Positions 51,701-60,519 of a stretch of 64,000 bases of DNA are shown piece by piece. Under the pieces are notes generated by a model that saw nothing but the letters and a program-made list of their open reading frames with translations, ran no database searches and was not told the origin of the DNA. Origin of the DNA: Ignavibacterium sp037440165. GTDB lineage: Bacteria; Bacteroidota; Ignavibacteria; Ignavibacteriales; Ignavibacteriaceae. The stretch's first letter is position 1; every line of letters begins with the position of its first letter. The DNA is taken from contig NZ_JBBIUQ010000005.1 in the NCBI RefSeq assembly GCF_037440165.1, positions 96,363-160,362 on the forward strand. Direction: 5' to 3'. Both the position numbers and the translations under genes were made by a program.

Positions 51701-53156
51701 TTTTTCTCTTGAAAATATTTGTTTTAATAAATTGAAATTCTTTTTTGTCAAATACAAAAAACAGAATGAAAAAAAGATAAACAATCGTAATTACTATCTT
51801 AAATAGTATAGCGTTATCTGAATTCATTAGTGATGAATAAAGTAAAAACCCAATAACTGCAATCGCTAAAAAAATCTTAATAATTTTTCCATACTCATAA
51901 TGAATGTGATAGTATTTCTGAGTTACGATATAATATCCTGCAGCCATTACAACATAACTTGCAAGTGTAGCAAGCGCAGCACCGATAATATTAAGCTGAG
52001 GAATGAGAGTATAGTTAGCGATGACATTTACCAAAGCACCAAGTCCTGTTACAATTGGAGCAAAAATACTTTTCTCTTTAATATAAATTCCTGCTGAGAA
52101 AACAACATAAAGTCCGTTGAAAAAATATCCGAGCAACACAATCGGGACAATGGGAATACCGCTCCAATATTTTTCACCAATAAGATAAAAGCCGCCAAGA
52201 TTTATTTTTACTATTTCATTAATGAAGAGCGAAAGAGTAACCAGCAAAACACTTCCAACGACTGTAAAATAAGTCAGTACTTTTGAAAATATTTCTTTCG
52301 CATTATCTTCTTTTGCATTATTCAGAAAGAATGGCTGCCAGGCATATTGAAACATACTTACAAAGAGCATCATAAAAATTCCCAGCTTATAATTTGCTTT
52401 GTAAATTCCAACAGTGTCAACATCAGTTAATGCTTGCAGAATCGGCACATCAATAACCTGAACAATCATCACTGCAAGTCCGGCAGGAAGATATGGAAGA
52501 CCAAATTTAAGTAGTCGTTTATATAGCAATGAATGAATTCTTGGTTTGAAGTTTTTAAGAATCTTTGGCAGTAAAAACAGAAGTGTTAAAGCAGATGCAA
52601 TCAGGTTACTTATGAATATTGCCTCAATGCCTACTTTGAATTTCAGAATAAGAACAAAATTTGCAGCAATATTTATAGTTATGTTCAGAACTTTCAGAAA
52701 TGAAAAGTATTTTGCTTTTCTTTCGAGTCGCAGTTTTAAAAATGGTATAGAGGTATTCGAATCAAAAAAAATTATGAGAGCTGAGTAGATAATCAGATGA
52801 TTAAAATTTTCCGGAAGATTTATTGCAGAACCAATCGGAGCTTTAAGAAAGATTATGATTGATGTAAGCAGAAATGAAGTAAACAAAATACTCAGATAAG
52901 GAGTTGAAAAATTATCTTTATCATCACCAATATGTTTAAATGCTGCATATTTCAAGAATGCAGAATCTAATCCATACACATAAATAATATTGAATAAGCC
53001 GATATAAGCATAAAGCAGCATTACATAACCATATTCGTTCGGATCAAAAATATTTGTAAAGAAAGGAATAAGAATAAAGTTGAGAAATCTCCCAATCATT
53101 GTGCTAATGCCGTAAATCGCAGTGTCTTTTGTAAGTTCTTTAAGCTTGTTAAGCAT
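51693..53156 (-). CDS. Polysaccharide export flippase (Wzx/MATE-like)
   Basis: 487 residues with 12-14 predicted helices, starting with the typical TAIYGISTMIGRFLNFILIPFFTNIF. It probably flips undecaprenyl-linked oligosaccharides across the inner membrane. It is separate from the glycan gene cluster at 55.6-64 kb, which encodes its own flippase at the right edge; the two are not obviously close copies. It is 4 nt from nadC and its last codons overlap dut. Confidence 0.85.
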   Translation of the reverse strand: MLNKLKELTKDTAIYGISTMIGRFLNFILIPFFTNIFDPNEYGYVMLLYAYIGLFNIIYVYGLDSAFLKYAAFKHIGDDKDNFSTPYLSILFTSFLLTSIIIFLKAPIGSAINLPENFNHLIIYSALIIFFDSNTSIPFLKLRLERKAKYFSFLKVLNITINIAANFVLILKFKVGIEAIFISNLIASALTLLFLLPKILKNFKPRIHSLLYKRLLKFGLPYLPAGLAVMIVQVIDVPILQALTDVDTVGIYKANYKLGIFMMLFVSMFQYAWQPFFLNNAKEDNAKEIFSKVLTYFTVVGSVLLVTLSLFINEIVKINLGGFYLIGEKYWSGIPIVPIVLLGYFFNGLYVVFSAGIYIKEKSIFAPIVTGLGALVNVIANYTLIPQLNIIGAALATLASYVVMAAGYYIVTQKYYHIHYEYGKIIKIFLAIAVIGFLLYSSLMNSDNAILFKIVITIVYLFFILFFVFDKKEFQFIKTNIFKRKNV

Positions 53157-53160
53157 TTTT

Positions 53161-54009
53161 TTAATGAAGTGTTATTTCAAGTGATATATCGAGAGCTTTA
53201 ACACTGTGAGTTAATCCGCCGACAGAAATAAAATCTACACCGGTTTCTGCAACTGATTTAATAGCACTTAAGTTAATTCCGCCGGATGCTTCAACTTTAG
53301 ATTTTCCATTTATCATTTTAACTGCTTTAATCATGTCTTTAATCTGAAAATTATCGAGCATTATTATATCTACATCAGCTGAGATTGCTTCTTCAACTTC
53401 TGCAAGATTTTTTGTTTCAACTTCAATTAAAAATTTTTTCTTTTTCTTCTGCATAAATTTTCTGCAATCATTTACAGCGTTGGTAATTGAACCGGCTATT
53501 TCAATGTGATTATCTTTAATCAGAAACATATCATACAAACCGAAACGATGATTATCACATCCGCCAACTTTCACAGCCATTTTGTCGAGTATTCTTAATC
53601 CAGGTGCTGTTTTTCTTGTATCAATAACTTTTGCTTTTGTATGTGCAACTGCTTCAGCATAAATCGAAGATGCTGCAGCAATTCCACTCATTCTTTGAAG
53701 AAAGTTTAGCGCCGTTCTTTCTGCAGTTAAAATTGATCTCGCATTACCTGAAACTTCAGCAACAATATCACCTTGATTTACTTTAGAGCCATCCTGAACA
53801 AAAGTTTTAAATTTTATTTTGCTGTCAACTGTTTTCATCACTTGCTTTGCTATACTCAGACCAGCAATTACACCATTTTCTTTTACAAGAAATTTTCCAA
53901 CGACTTTCTGATTTTTTCGGATAATGGCAATTGAAGTTATATCACCTTTGCCAATATCTTCTTCAAGTGCAAGTGAAATAATTTTTTTTATCAGCAACTC
54001 GTGTTTCAT
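53161..54009 (-). CDS. nadC: Nicotinate-nucleotide pyrophosphorylase (carboxylating)
   Basis: 282 residues. It joins quinolinate and PRPP to give nicotinate mononucleotide in NAD synthesis. TERTALNFLQRMSGIA near residue 95, DTRKTAPGLRILDKMAVKVGGCDNHRFGLYDMFLIKDNH near 127 and EASGGINLSAIKSVAETGVDFISVGGLTHS near 238 are the family blocks. Its start overlaps the end of the YbgC gene by 4 nt. Confidence 0.96.
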   Translation of the reverse strand: MKHELLIKKIISLALEEDIGKGDITSIAIIRKNQKVVGKFLVKENGVIAGLSIAKQVMKTVDSKIKFKTFVQDGSKVNQGDIVAEVSGNARSILTAERTALNFLQRMSGIAAASSIYAEAVAHTKAKVIDTRKTAPGLRILDKMAVKVGGCDNHRFGLYDMFLIKDNHIEIAGSITNAVNDCRKFMQKKKKKFLIEVETKNLAEVEEAISADVDIIMLDNFQIKDMIKAVKMINGKSKVEASGGINLSAIKSVAETGVDFISVGGLTHSVKALDISLEITLH

Positions 54010-54419
54010 TTTTCGTAATACTTCTGTACTGCGTCAATAAAAAATTTGGGTGCTTTTGTTGGCTTATAGGTTTGGGCATTCAGAAAAGCTAACTCAACAT
54101 ATCCGGTTGCAACCACAACATCTCTGTCTTTTGCTTTCACAATATGATCAATATGAACTTTTGATGCTGGAAGCTGCTCTACTCTAGTTTCAATCTCAAG
54201 TAATTCATCATAAAAAGCCGGGCCGCGAAAAGTAATTTTTGTTTCGATGACCGGCATGAAATAACCATTTTCTTCAATAAACTTATATGGTAAACCAACT
54301 TCACGCATCATTTCAGTTCTTCCAACTTCAAAGTATTCGAAGTACTTTCCATTATAAGCATATTTCATCTGATCAGTATCAGCATAACGAACACGAACAT
54401 AAGAATAATGTCTCAGCAT
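54006..54419 (-). CDS. Acyl-CoA thioesterase, YbgC/hotdog family
   Basis: 137 residues. Hotdog fold: VRYADTDQMKYAYNGKYFEYFEVGRTEMMREVG near residue 9 carries the catalytic Asp of the YbgC type. Similar proteins hydrolyse short acyl-CoA or act with the Tol-Pal system; no tol genes are visible here. ATG start without a clear Shine-Dalgarno. First gene of the pair with nadC. Confidence 0.85.
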   Translation of the reverse strand: MLRHYSYVRVRYADTDQMKYAYNGKYFEYFEVGRTEMMREVGLPYKFIEENGYFMPVIETKITFRGPAFYDELLEIETRVEQLPASKVHIDHIVKAKDRDVVVATGYVELAFLNAQTYKPTKAPKFFIDAVQKYYEK

Positions 54420-54528
54420 AAGAACCTATTTTGTTTTTGTAAACATAAAAAAATTCAGTGACATTAGATTGGATATAAAGAAAAGAAAATAGCTTAGAAG
54501 GTTTTTTACTTTTCCAAAAGTTGTCGAA

Positions 54529-54602
54529 TGTTATACTGAGTTGACGAATATCGGAGTATGACATTTTAATTTTTTTAGTCTTCGTCAAGCTCAGACTGAC
54601 AG
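54529..54602. repeat. Two REP-like palindromes in the accA-YbgC gap
   Basis: A 9-bp stem (TGTTATACT 54529-54537, AGTATGACA 54555-54563, one T-G pair) and a second element (AGTCT 54577-54581, AGACT 54593-54597 within CTGTCAGTCTGAGCTTGACG on the minus strand) share the core TGA(G)nTTGACGAA. They are similar to the element near 51190. The 54420-54645 gap otherwise holds nothing. Confidence 0.5.
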
Positions 54603-54645
54603 TTATTGGGTATAAATTACTTTTTGGACAAACTCATAATATTTT

Positions 54646-55596
54646 TTATTCAGTAAAAACTCCCATCTTTCCAAATTTTTCAATTCTTGATGCAACAAGT
54701 TTTTCAGGTTTTATTTTTACTAATGCATCAAGCTCTTCGATTAATATCTGTTTTAATGTATCAGCTATTTGCTTGTGGTCTTTGTGAGCACCACCAAGCG
54801 GCTCAGGAATTATTCTGTCTATTATTCCTTGCTCGAGTAAATCAGGTGCAGTAAGTTTTAACGCTTCTGCTGCTTGTTCTTTATAATCCCAGCTTCGCCA
54901 GAGAATACTTGAGCAGGATTCGGGACTTATAACAGAGTACCAGCAGTTTTCGAGCATAAGAATTCTATCTCCTACGCCGATTCCCAAAGCACCGCCGCTT
55001 GCACCTTCACCAATAATCACAACAATAATCGGAACTTTTAATCTTGCCATCTCAAATAAATTTCTTGCGATAGCTTCTGCCTGACCTCTTTCTTCTGCCT
55101 CAATTCCAGGAAATGCACCTGGAGTATCAAGCATAGTTATAACTGGTTTATTAAATTTCTCGGCAAGCTTCATAAGACGAAGTGCTTTTCTGTAACCTTC
55201 AGGATTCATCATTCCGAAATTTCTGTAAAGATTGGACTTGGTATCTCTACCTTTCTGCTGTCCGAAAATTACAACTTTGTGATTGCCTAATTTAGCTAAT
55301 CCTCCAACAATGGCTTTATCATCTCTGAAAAGTCTGTCACCGTGAAGTTCAACAAATGATTCGGTCATTGCGTAAATGTAATCCAGTGTGTAAGGTCTTT
55401 CAGGATGACGAGCAAGCTGAACACGCTGCCATCTTGTAAGACCTTTATAAACTTCTTCTTTCAACTGTCTTACTTTCTCCTCCAGACGAACCATATCTTT
55501 TTCGATATCAAGTCTGTCTGAATATTTTTTCATTTCCTCAAGCTTCTGCTCGAGTTCAAATATTGGTTTTTCAAAATCTAAAATTGTTTTTGCCAT
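54646..55596 (-). CDS. accA: Acetyl-CoA carboxylase carboxyltransferase alpha subunit
   Basis: 316 residues, normal length. It transfers carboxyl to acetyl-CoA for malonyl-CoA, with AccD. N-terminal coiled coil (FELEQKLEEMKKYSDRLD), then the family core: VQLARHPERPYTLDYIYAMTESFVELHGDRLFRDD near 60, LDTPGAFPGIEAEERGQAEAIARNLF near 157 and GEGASGGALGIGVGDRILMLENCWYSVISPESCSSILW near 196. It is 2 nt from the upstream glycan cluster gene, so it may be read through from it. Confidence 0.97.
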   Translation of the reverse strand: MAKTILDFEKPIFELEQKLEEMKKYSDRLDIEKDMVRLEEKVRQLKEEVYKGLTRWQRVQLARHPERPYTLDYIYAMTESFVELHGDRLFRDDKAIVGGLAKLGNHKVVIFGQQKGRDTKSNLYRNFGMMNPEGYRKALRLMKLAEKFNKPVITMLDTPGAFPGIEAEERGQAEAIARNLFEMARLKVPIIVVIIGEGASGGALGIGVGDRILMLENCWYSVISPESCSSILWRSWDYKEQAAEALKLTAPDLLEQGIIDRIIPEPLGGAHKDHKQIADTLKQILIEELDALVKIKPEKLVASRIEKFGKMGVFTE

Positions 55597-55598
55597 AG

Positions 55599-57590
55599 CT
55601 AATTACTTTTGTTCAACATTTTATTTAATGACTTGGAAATTATTTCTATATCCATCCAGATGTTCTGATTCTTTGCGTAATAGAAATCTAGTTTTTCAAT
55701 TTCTTCCTTTTCTTCAGTTTCGTAATACCAGAAACCTGTTAAGCCCTGCTTCCCAAGGAAAATATTTTGATTGTTATAATTCTCTCTCGGTCCGACAAAG
55801 CTGTATCTGCCTGATAGAACATAAGGTACTTTAAGAATAAATTCAGCAAAGTCAGTTTTGTTTTGCGATGCAATCCTGTATTTGAAAAATATGAAAGGAT
55901 AAACCAAAATCAAAGTAAACAGTGCAACTGTATAATCAAACAACATTTTTATCGCTCTCATCTTTGCATCAGAAATATTAAATGTGATTTCAAATAGAGG
56001 AATATCATCTAATATTGATACTGAGGTTTTCCCAACAACAAAATCCTGATCACTTCCAACAACTTTTATTTCTACATTCTCTCTTCTTAGTGACGAAATA
56101 ATCTGAATCATTTGATTGTAAGATAACTCATCAGATAAAAATATTATTTCATCAACTTTATAATCTCTTATTATTTTGCTTATGTTCTGATCGGTTCCGA
56201 TGACTTCAAAGGAATTAATTTTATTCCCAACATCTTTATATGAGTTGCTTATCAAACCAACAATATTCCTCAATTCTGTTTTTTTATGTTTTAATTTTTG
56301 TGCAATCTGAACAGCATTGTTCTGAGTTCCCACAATTAAAGTTCTTTTCTGTTTACCGGATTCCGAAGAAAGTAGTTTATGAAACAACTGCTTGAAAATA
56401 ATTCGCCATGCAATAAATGAAAAGAAAACAAGTATATATGCAATAAGGATTGCCGCACGGCTGAAAGCAAACTGTTTAAAGAAAAATGTAAGGGAAGTTA
56501 ATAGCGGAAAGCTTATTGCAATAGAGATTATCACTTTCAGTATAGAAAGCTTATTCTGCTGATAAACTCCAACAAAGGAAGCTACAATAATCTGAATAAC
56601 TGCTGGAACAGTGTAGATTATCCAAAGAGCATAATCAGGAAATCCAAGCCAGCTTGGTTTAATTGTTCTGTAAATTTCTTGTGCGGTAAATAAACACAAA
56701 TTGAAAGCGATGTAATCCAGAATCACTGAAATTATGATTAGCTTTTTCTTACCGAGAAACGCAAAAAGACTTCTTATGGCAATTGCTGAGCGAAGTATTG
56801 CTTCAACGATAAACGAACTGGCGAAATGTTTTTTAACAAAAAGATGCATTGCATTGTAAAATACTTTTGTCTCATCAAGACTGCTGCGTTTGGTGCTTTC
56901 TCCTTTGTAATGAATTATCTGAGTTGTGTGAACATAAAATATTTTAAAACCTGCTTTTTGAATACGATAACAAAAATCGAGGTCTTCTCCATACATAAAA
57001 AATTGTTCATCAAATCCACCAAACATATCATAAACTTCTTTTCTCATCATCATGAACGAACCACTGATTGCATCAACTTCATAAGTCTGATTTTCATCAA
57101 GGTAAGTGAGATTATATCTGGCAAATAATTTACTTTTGGGAAACAGAGTACTTAAACCAGTAACTTTTGTAAATGAAGTCCAGGGACCAGGAAAACTTCT
57201 TCTGCAGGCAAGCTGAAGTGTTCCATCAGGATTAAGAATTTTACAACCAACCATTCCTGCTTCAGGATGATTCTGAAAAAATTGTATGAGTTTTGTAAAT
57301 GTATCTTCAGCAACAAGTGTATCGGGATTAATTAATAAAATATACTTCCCTGTCGCATGTTTTAATCCGATGTTGTTGGCTTTTCCAAATCCTAAATTTT
57401 CTTTATTAGCAATTAGTTTTACATCAGGAAATTTTTCTTTCAGCATTTCAACACTTCCATCAGTTGAAGCATTATCAACAACTATTATCTCGGTGGATAG
57501 ACTTTCCGATGCCTTCAGAATTGAATGCAGTAAGTTCTTGAGAAACTCTTTGACATTATAATTTACTATTATGATTGATAAGTCTGTCAT
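55599..57590 (-). CDS. GT2 glycosyltransferase fused to a catalytically degenerate phosphoglycosyltransferase-like module
   Basis: 663 residues. 1-270 is a GT2 domain (SIIIVNYN; DNASTDGS near 39; LINPDTLV near 86; GEDLDFCYRIQKAGF near 201). About 280-400 carries five membrane helices, 410-540 a CoA-binding-like Rossmann segment, and 545-663 resembles the C-terminus of bacterial sugar transferases (LFDYTVALFTL; SFVGPRENY near 597; LTGFWYYETEEKEEIEKLDF near 617). The segment with the KFRSM and the catalytic Asp-Glu, present in the neighbour at 58309, is missing. The GT2 part is probably active; the PGT part is probably scaffold. It lies 9 nt after the next gene's stop and abuts accA. Confidence 0.85.
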   Translation of the reverse strand: MTDLSIIIVNYNVKEFLKNLLHSILKASESLSTEIIVVDNASTDGSVEMLKEKFPDVKLIANKENLGFGKANNIGLKHATGKYILLINPDTLVAEDTFTKLIQFFQNHPEAGMVGCKILNPDGTLQLACRRSFPGPWTSFTKVTGLSTLFPKSKLFARYNLTYLDENQTYEVDAISGSFMMMRKEVYDMFGGFDEQFFMYGEDLDFCYRIQKAGFKIFYVHTTQIIHYKGESTKRSSLDETKVFYNAMHLFVKKHFASSFIVEAILRSAIAIRSLFAFLGKKKLIIISVILDYIAFNLCLFTAQEIYRTIKPSWLGFPDYALWIIYTVPAVIQIIVASFVGVYQQNKLSILKVIISIAISFPLLTSLTFFFKQFAFSRAAILIAYILVFFSFIAWRIIFKQLFHKLLSSESGKQKRTLIVGTQNNAVQIAQKLKHKKTELRNIVGLISNSYKDVGNKINSFEVIGTDQNISKIIRDYKVDEIIFLSDELSYNQMIQIISSLRRENVEIKVVGSDQDFVVGKTSVSILDDIPLFEITFNISDAKMRAIKMLFDYTVALFTLILVYPFIFFKYRIASQNKTDFAEFILKVPYVLSGRYSFVGPRENYNNQNIFLGKQGLTGFWYYETEEKEEIEKLDFYYAKNQNIWMDIEIISKSLNKMLNKSN

Positions 57591-57599
57591 TTATAATAG

Positions 57600-58316
57600 T
57601 TATAATCTTCTTAATATACTTCTTAATCTTAATTTCCAGACCATAAAGATTGCTTCAATTACTATTTTCTTTGACATTTTAGATTTGCCTTTAACACGGT
57701 CCAGAAAGACAATTGGAATTTCTTTTATTCGAAATCCTTTTTTATATGCTTTGAAAGACATTTCAATCTGGAAAGAATAACCATTTGATTTAATTCTGTC
57801 TAAATCAATTGCTTTTAATACATCAATGCGAAAACACTTGAACCCGCCCGTTGCATCTTTTACAGGCAAGCCGGTTATTATTCTTGTATAAACACTGGCA
57901 AAATAACTTAGAAGCAAACGACGCATTGGCCAGTTTAACACTCTGACACCATTAATATATCTGCTGCCAAGAACAACATCAGCATCTTTTATCGCATCAA
58001 GAAAATTATTTATTTCTTTTGGATCGTGAGAAAAATCCGCATCCATTTCAAAAACATAGCTGTAGTTGTTCTGAACAGCATATTTGAAACCTGCAATGTA
58101 AGCAGTTCCAAGTCCTAATTTTTTTTCTCTTCTGATAAGTTTTATTCTGCTGTTTTCTTTGGAAAGACTTTCAACATAATCGCCGGTTTTATCAGGTGAA
58201 TTATCATCAACAATAAGAACATCAACATTTTCATTTTGTTCAAGAACAACAGGAATAATTTTTTTTACATTCTCGATTTCATTGTAAGTAGGAATTATGA
58301 CAAGCACTTTATTCAT
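57600..58316 (-). CDS. Polyprenol-phosphate mannose/glucose synthase-like GT2 glycosyltransferase
   Basis: 238 residues from the ATG at 58316, where GGAAAGGG lies upstream. VLVIIPTYNEIENVKKIIP at the start, DDNSPDKTGDYV near 41, LGTAYIAGFKYA near 73, MDADFSHDPKE near 95 and LGSRYINGV near 120 match the DPM1-type family. The C-terminus is soluble with little membrane anchor. It makes dolichyl/undecaprenyl-phosphate sugars in the cytoplasmic leaflet; the sugar is unknown. It starts inside the end of the upstream sugar transferase gene. Confidence 0.9.
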   Translation of the reverse strand: MNKVLVIIPTYNEIENVKKIIPVVLEQNENVDVLIVDDNSPDKTGDYVESLSKENSRIKLIRREKKLGLGTAYIAGFKYAVQNNYSYVFEMDADFSHDPKEINNFLDAIKDADVVLGSRYINGVRVLNWPMRRLLLSYFASVYTRIITGLPVKDATGGFKCFRIDVLKAIDLDRIKSNGYSFQIEMSFKAYKKGFRIKEIPIVFLDRVKGKSKMSKKIVIEAIFMVWKLRLRSILRRL

Positions 58317-59712
58317 AATGTCCCTTTCCAAATAAAACTACAAAAACAGTTCTGAAAAGAATTTTCAAATCCATTCTTATTGACATATTCTCAATATAAA
58401 ATAAATCGTATCGCAATTTAATTTTCACATCTTCAATTGATTCGTCGTATTTATGTTTAACTTGTGCCCAGCCGGTAATTCCGGGACGAACTTTTAGTCT
58501 TCGTTTATAAAATGGAATTTCCTGCGAGAGTTTTTCTACGAAGTAAGGTCTTTCCGGTCTAGGTCCCACAACTGACATATCACCTTTCAACACATTAATG
58601 AATTGTGGAATTTCATCAATACGAAGTTTACGAATAATTTTTCCTACTCTTGTAACTCTCGGATCATTTTTTTGAGACCAAACTGGTCCAGTAAGTTTTT
58701 CAGCATCCTTACGCATTGAACGAAATTTAATCATCTTAAAAATTTTTCCATTCATTCCCATTCGCTCCTGAGTGAAAAATACCGGTCCTTCACTATCAAG
58801 TTTGATTGCTATCGCTGTGAGAAGTGTAATTGGTAACGAAATCAAAAGAATTATGATTGAAACCAAAATATCCAGTAGTCTTTTAAGTTTTCTTTCCCAT
58901 TCAGGCATAAGTTCAGGCATAATATCAATCAGAGGCATTCCATAAATCTGACTTGTCCTTGCTTGTCCACTCAATATTTCATAAAGATCAGGAACAATTT
59001 TTATTTTAATATTTTTATCACTGCAAAGAGAAAGAATATCAACCAGCGCATCGTGTTCATCTTTTTCTAATGCAAGAATAATTTCCTGAACATTGTACTT
59101 ATCAATTAAGACAGTGAGAGAAATATGATCTGCTTCGACTTTAATATTATTGTATGTTTTGTTGAGATGTTCAGATTTCAGAGTAGCGAAAGCTTTAACA
59201 TCAATGCCTAATGCGGGTGCTTTCATTAATGTTTCAAAAACTTCGAATGCTCTTTCATTGAATCCGATTATTATTGCATTTCTTCTTCCTATTCCTTTAA
59301 TAAGCAAATTACGCTGAATGCTTCTGATAACAACTCGTCCTGTTCCAACAAACACAACAAGCAAAGTCCAGTAAATAAAAATAAGAATTCGTGTACTTGA
59401 AGAAACATTATTTATATAATCATCAAGAAAGATTATGAAGAAAAGAATAAATATTCCAACAAAAGTTGCCTTGAAGAGAGTTGAGATTTCATCGAAGCGT
59501 GAAGCAGCAAACCAAGAGCGGTACATCCCGACGAAAGTAAAAATCAGCAGCCAGTAAAAATAAAGAGCAAACATCGGAAGGAAGAACTCAGGCATAATTA
59601 CCAAATCAAATAATCCTGACTCAACTCTTAGTGCAAAGTAAACAATAAAAGCAAGATTGATCATCAGGAAGTCAGTAATAACGAGTAGGATTTTTTCTAT
59701 TCTTTTAGACAT
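58309..59712 (-). CDS. Undecaprenyl-phosphate glycosyl phosphotransferase (WbaP-like, intact)
   Basis: 467 residues. Five N-terminal helices to about 130, Rossmann-like middle domain to 260, then the intact PGT domain: membrane re-entrant helix near 276-304, FTQERMGMNGKIFKMIKFRSM at 313-333, catalytic DE at 366-367 in RIDEIPQFINVLKGDMSVVGPRPERP, and PGITGWAQV near 410. It transfers sugar-phosphate to undecaprenyl phosphate, the first step of a glycan repeat. Next to GT2 genes with tiny gaps or overlaps. Confidence 0.94.
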   Translation of the reverse strand: MSKRIEKILLVITDFLMINLAFIVYFALRVESGLFDLVIMPEFFLPMFALYFYWLLIFTFVGMYRSWFAASRFDEISTLFKATFVGIFILFFIIFLDDYINNVSSSTRILIFIYWTLLVVFVGTGRVVIRSIQRNLLIKGIGRRNAIIIGFNERAFEVFETLMKAPALGIDVKAFATLKSEHLNKTYNNIKVEADHISLTVLIDKYNVQEIILALEKDEHDALVDILSLCSDKNIKIKIVPDLYEILSGQARTSQIYGMPLIDIMPELMPEWERKLKRLLDILVSIIILLISLPITLLTAIAIKLDSEGPVFFTQERMGMNGKIFKMIKFRSMRKDAEKLTGPVWSQKNDPRVTRVGKIIRKLRIDEIPQFINVLKGDMSVVGPRPERPYFVEKLSQEIPFYKRRLKVRPGITGWAQVKHKYDESIEDVKIKLRYDLFYIENMSIRMDLKILFRTVFVVLFGKGHYE

Positions 59713-59714
59713 GA

Positions 59715-60512
59715 TTAAACTTTTATTCTGAAATTATATTTCCTGTACAGATAGAAAATCCCTGCAAAATGCTTCAAAGAAATTTTCGAGAATAAATTTT
59801 TCTTAGTTATTCTTTGCTCATGATGTATTATGTAGGTATGTGGATAATAATATACTTTCCATCCGGCTTTCCACATTCTTAAACAAAAATCTATATCTTC
59901 AGGACCATAAAAAATTTTATCATCATAGAATCCAATTTTTTCAATAACTTCTTTTCTAAAAAACTGACATGCGCCAATGACATAATCTACTTCTTTAATT
60001 TCATTATGATCCCAATCCTCCATAGTATGATGGCGAAGAGTTGAGGAGTTTTTAATTGGTTTGATCCATTCAAGTCTTCTGAATATGAATGCTAATAATG
60101 TTGGAAATCTTTTGCAGGAATACTGCAGATTAAGATTTTTGTCGACTAACTTACCTCCAACAATACCACACGAGGGAGTTGCTTCCATAAAATCAAAAAG
60201 TTTTTTTACAGAATTCTCAACAAGTTCCATATCTGCATCAAGAATAAGAATATATTTACCTTTAGCTTCCTTTAATCCCTGATTTCGTGCCGGAGCTACT
60301 CCTTTGTTCTCTGAATTTTTTATCAGTTTAATATGAGGGAAATTTGTTTCTATCATCTCTGAAGTGCCATCAAGTGAATTATTATCAATGACTATAACTT
60401 CAAACGAAACATCTTTAGTAAACTTATAGATTGTCTGTAAACATTTATGCAGAAGATCTTTCATCTTCCAGGAAATTAGGACTATTGAAACTTCAGGTTT
60501 GTTTTCTTGCAT
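59715..60512 (-). CDS. GT2 glycosyltransferase of the glycan cluster
   Basis: 265 residues. SIVLISWKMKDLLHKCLQTI near the N-terminus, DNNSLDGTSEMI near 42, NKGVAPARNQGLKEAKGKYILILDADMEL near 69 and YGPEDIDFCLRMWKAGWKVYYYP near 202 are GT2 signatures, rhamnosyltransferase-like. No membrane anchor is evident. The stop of this gene is 2 nt before the start of the phosphotransferase. Substrate unknown. Confidence 0.9.
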   Translation of the reverse strand: MQENKPEVSIVLISWKMKDLLHKCLQTIYKFTKDVSFEVIVIDNNSLDGTSEMIETNFPHIKLIKNSENKGVAPARNQGLKEAKGKYILILDADMELVENSVKKLFDFMEATPSCGIVGGKLVDKNLNLQYSCKRFPTLLAFIFRRLEWIKPIKNSSTLRHHTMEDWDHNEIKEVDYVIGACQFFRKEVIEKIGFYDDKIFYGPEDIDFCLRMWKAGWKVYYYPHTYIIHHEQRITKKNLFSKISLKHFAGIFYLYRKYNFRIKV

Positions 60513-60519
60513 AAAAAAC

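Noticed and set aside
51701..51784. Hydrophobic N-terminal extension of dUTPase as a signal or membrane anchor
   Set aside because: The extension is out-of-frame flippase sequence, and the ATG at 51700 gives the standard dUTPase start.
54379..54588. 69-codon frame upstream of the YbgC gene
   Set aside because: It overlaps the YbgC start and the REP-like repeats, and its residues look like translated noncoding sequence.
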